From Spartobacteria bacterium UBA6821 (GTDB taxonomy: Bacteria > Verrucomicrobiota > Verrucomicrobiia > Chthoniobacterales > UBA6821), in NCBI GenBank assembly GCA_002452515.1, contig DKEN01000089.1, forward strand, positions 1 to 9,336: a stretch of DNA of 9,336 nucleotides. Direction: 5' to 3'. Of this stretch, positions 7,713 to 9,336 are shown one piece after another. The notes under the pieces were generated by a model. The model was given only the letters and a program-made list of their open reading frames with translations, ran no database searches and was not told the origin of the DNA. Every line of letters begins with the position of its first letter. The stretch's first letter is position 1. The position numbers were made by a program, and so were the translations under genes.

Positions 7713-7940
7713 ATGAATCTTATTGTTCATTCATCTATCGTTGTATCCAATGATAATGCAGTACAATTGATTCGTTTAAACCTTCCCCTAAAATATTTAG
7801 AATTAATTAAGCGAAATGGTGCTAAGGTGTTCACTGTGATGCGTCCCGGGTTTATTTCATTTATTTATGGCATAATCCATCGAATTATTAACATTTGGTC
7901 ATTGAAAAATAAAGTATGTCAAAAAATATATATTGGCTAA
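7713..7940 (+). CDS. Doubtful small ORF, possibly a gene remnant
   Basis: This 75-codon ORF overlaps the first 25 nt of the patatin gene. Its codons look plausible for the AT-rich neighbour (mixed third positions; segment LIRLNLPLKYLELIKRNGAK at about 19-38), but I recognise no family. The ATG stands directly after a dispersed repeat without a Shine-Dalgarno site. It could be a short gene, the surviving end of a gene cut by the repeat, or chance in AT-rich DNA. Confidence 0.25.
   Translation: MNLIVHSSIVVSNDNAVQLIRLNLPLKYLELIKRNGAKVFTVMRPGFISFIYGIIHRIINIWSLKNKVCQKIYIG
7767..7794 (+). promoter_or_regulatory. Possible promoter of the patatin gene
   Basis: TTGATT and TAAAAT are separated by 16 bp, about 120 nt before the patatin start. 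In AT-rich DNA such a match can arise by chance, and it lies inside the doubtful ORF. Confidence 0.25.
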
Positions 7941-9118
7941 TAATCGTTGTGCTTTTTACAACAGGTTGCGCAAGTGTCAGAATGCGTAATGCTGTTCCCA
8001 TGGATCTGTTAGATAAAACGGAGGTGCCCGGTTTTCAGGATATTAGATCGCTCGACGGTCAAACTAATAATTTTTCCAGGAAGGATAGGGTCACTTTATT
8101 TGATCAAGAAAATGGAAAAGATAAAAAAGGTTCGATAGGGATAGCTAATAATAATCATTATGCCGTTCTTGCTATTTCTGGGGGAGCGGCCAATGGTGCA
8201 TATGCGGTAGGGTTGCTTAATGGTTGGACGAAGCAAGGTTCTCGCCCCGTTTTTAAAGTGGTTACAGGTGTTAGTACAGGGGCTATCATCGCACCATTTG
8301 CATTTTTAGGAAGCGGTTACGATGAAAAATTAAAGGATTTTTATACTAAATTTTCAACTAAAGAAATCATGCAGAAAAACGGATTGCTGCAGATCCTTTT
8401 TGGAGATTCTATCATGAGTGATCGCCTCTTAAGGCGCCTTATTGAAAAGAATTTTGATGGACCACTATTAAAAGAAATTTCCACGGAATATAAAAAGGGA
8501 CGCAGATTGTATGTGGGAACGACCAATCTCGATTCACAGCAATTCGTTATTTGGGACATGGGGAAGATCGCCTCAATAGGAAATGATCGTTCGTTGGAAT
8601 TATTTCGTAAAATTATTTTAGCCTCTGTTACCATACCCATCGTATTCCAGCCCGTGTATTTTGATGTGGAAGTTAATCATAAGAAATACGATGAGATGCA
8701 TGTGGATGGAGGTGTTTCTAAACAGGTTTTCTTCCCTTATAATGTTTTGCAAGGTTTCGGAAATTCGATGATTAAAAGTGATATCGATATATCCAAGATA
8801 AAATACAGGATTTATGTTATCATGAATGGTTATGTCGATCCTGTTTGGAGACAAGTACCTGACCATGTTTTTGCTATTGCCAGCCGTACCATTGAAACTT
8901 TGACAAAGACCCAAGAAATAGGAGAAATATACCAATTATACGATTTTACAAGAATGAGAAATGGGGATTTTAACCTAGCTTATATACCTTCCTCATATGT
9001 CCCCAATACTAAAGAATTGTTTGATCTTCAAGAAATGCAGTCACTTTTTAATTTAGGATATACCCAAGCACTGCGAGGGTATGATTGGAAAAAAGAGCCT
9101 CCCGGGTTAAATGAATAA
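7916..9118 (+). CDS. Patatin-family phospholipase, predicted lipoprotein
   Basis: This 400-residue protein has a lipoprotein signal: a short basic N-terminus (MSKN), a hydrophobic stretch (about 5-15) and a TTGC lipobox with Cys18 as the predicted lipidation site. The patatin domain shows all catalytic parts: the oxyanion-hole loop ISGGAANGAYAVG (87-99), the nucleophile S120 in GVSTG, the ASVTIPIVFQPV segment (236-247) typical of the fold, and the catalytic D264 in HVDGG. It should hydrolyse acyl esters of phospholipids or other lipids with a Ser-Asp dyad, anchored to a membrane facing the periplasm. The oxyanion loop is GGAANG rather than the commoner GGGxRG, a variant seen in lipoprotein-type patatins. 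The gene is much AT-richer than thiC, suggesting acquisition, and is flanked by repeats. A weak AAAG upstream is the only ribosome-site candidate. The role (lipid scavenging, membrane remodelling or toxin) is open. Confidence 0.9.
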   Translation: MSKNIYWLIIVVLFTTGCASVRMRNAVPMDLLDKTEVPGFQDIRSLDGQTNNFSRKDRVTLFDQENGKDKKGSIGIANNNHYAVLAISGGAANGAYAVGLLNGWTKQGSRPVFKVVTGVSTGAIIAPFAFLGSGYDEKLKDFYTKFSTKEIMQKNGLLQILFGDSIMSDRLLRRLIEKNFDGPLLKEISTEYKKGRRLYVGTTNLDSQQFVIWDMGKIASIGNDRSLELFRKIILASVTIPIVFQPVYFDVEVNHKKYDEMHVDGGVSKQVFFPYNVLQGFGNSMIKSDIDISKIKYRIYVIMNGYVDPVWRQVPDHVFAIASRTIETLTKTQEIGEIYQLYDFTRMRNGDFNLAYIPSSYVPNTKELFDLQEMQSLFNLGYTQALRGYDWKKEPPGLNE

Positions 9119-9232
9119 AATATAAGTAGTATGTTACAAAAGCGAAAATGAGTCAGGTGACATGAAAAGCCCATAGAGCCTTGATCTGGGGTTGGTAGCG
9201 GTGTGGCAAGCGGCAGGAAACATCAAAATTTC

Positions 9233-9254
9233 AAAGGGGGCAGTCCCCGCTTTT
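9233..9254 (+). repeat. REP-like core after the patatin gene
   Basis: AAAGGGGGCAGTCCCCGC and following T residues can fold as GGGG/CCCC with flanking CAAA/TTTG. The core is the same as at 3698-3711 (inverted). It could help end the patatin transcript, but no clean T-run follows. Confidence 0.45.
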
Positions 9255-9263
9255 GAGGGAATT

Positions 9264-9335
9264 CAGAGGGATTTTCCCGTAGGCGCAGAGAGTTGTGGAC
9301 CGGGATCAAGCCTGAACTTTTTTGAAAATCCTCTG
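9264..9335. repeat. Inverted repeat at the window end
   Basis: CAGAGGGATTTTC (9264-9276) pairs with GAAAATCCTCTG (9324-9335) with one bulged base. Between the arms is a fragment of the CGCAGAG-type repeat (9282-9290). The structure may continue beyond the window. The rest of 9119-9336 shows no gene. Confidence 0.5.
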
Positions 9336-9336
9336 C

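Noticed and set aside
7424..7753. 109-codon ORF
   Set aside because: It runs across three repeat families and gives a low-information protein; it is repeat DNA.

Overview
The window is a bacterial chromosome segment with Gram-negative traits: a patatin-type lipoprotein, a long ThiC of the kind found in Gram-negative bacteria, and few strong Shine-Dalgarno sites. The gene gaps are full of short dispersed repeats. That repeat vocabulary, GC-rich housekeeping genes beside AT-rich inserts and a DUF433/DUF5615 toxin-antitoxin pair fit something like Verrucomicrobiota. This taxonomic guess is weak and rests on general resemblance, not on a marker gene.

Layout. 1-316: pyrimidine-rich thiC leader with a long perfect inverted repeat and no TPP riboswitch that I can see. 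317-2323 (+): thiC, thiamine pyrimidine synthase. 2324-2513: inverted copies of a CGCAGAG-type repeat. 2514-3050 (+): RNase HI (rnhA), whose last codons lie inside a dispersed repeat. 3106-3692 (+): DUF433 antitoxin and DUF5615 PIN-like toxin with a GTGA start/stop overlap. 3737-4912 (+): FAD-dependent monooxygenase. 4910-5176: a MITE-like element with 19-bp terminal inverted repeats and a TA at each end. 5177-5540: more repeats, two of them matching the two flanks of rnhA.

5541-7209 (-): a visibly AT-richer two-gene operon of a DEDDh 3'-5' exonuclease followed by a nucleotidyltransferase-domain protein. The genes overlap by 8 nt and have a good promoter-like sequence upstream. 7210-7712: a mosaic of REP-like repeats. 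7713-9118 (+): AT-rich DNA with a doubtful small ORF and a patatin-family phospholipase lipoprotein. 9119-9336: repeats only.

The left half is core metabolism and nucleic-acid upkeep with a TA module inserted. The right half looks like accessory DNA acquired into a repeat-rich zone. The most interesting unit is the exonuclease-nucleotidyltransferase operon: two enzymes with potentially opposing actions on nucleic acid, translationally coupled, in foreign-looking DNA. It is a candidate for an undescribed defence or RNA-processing module, but that function is inference.
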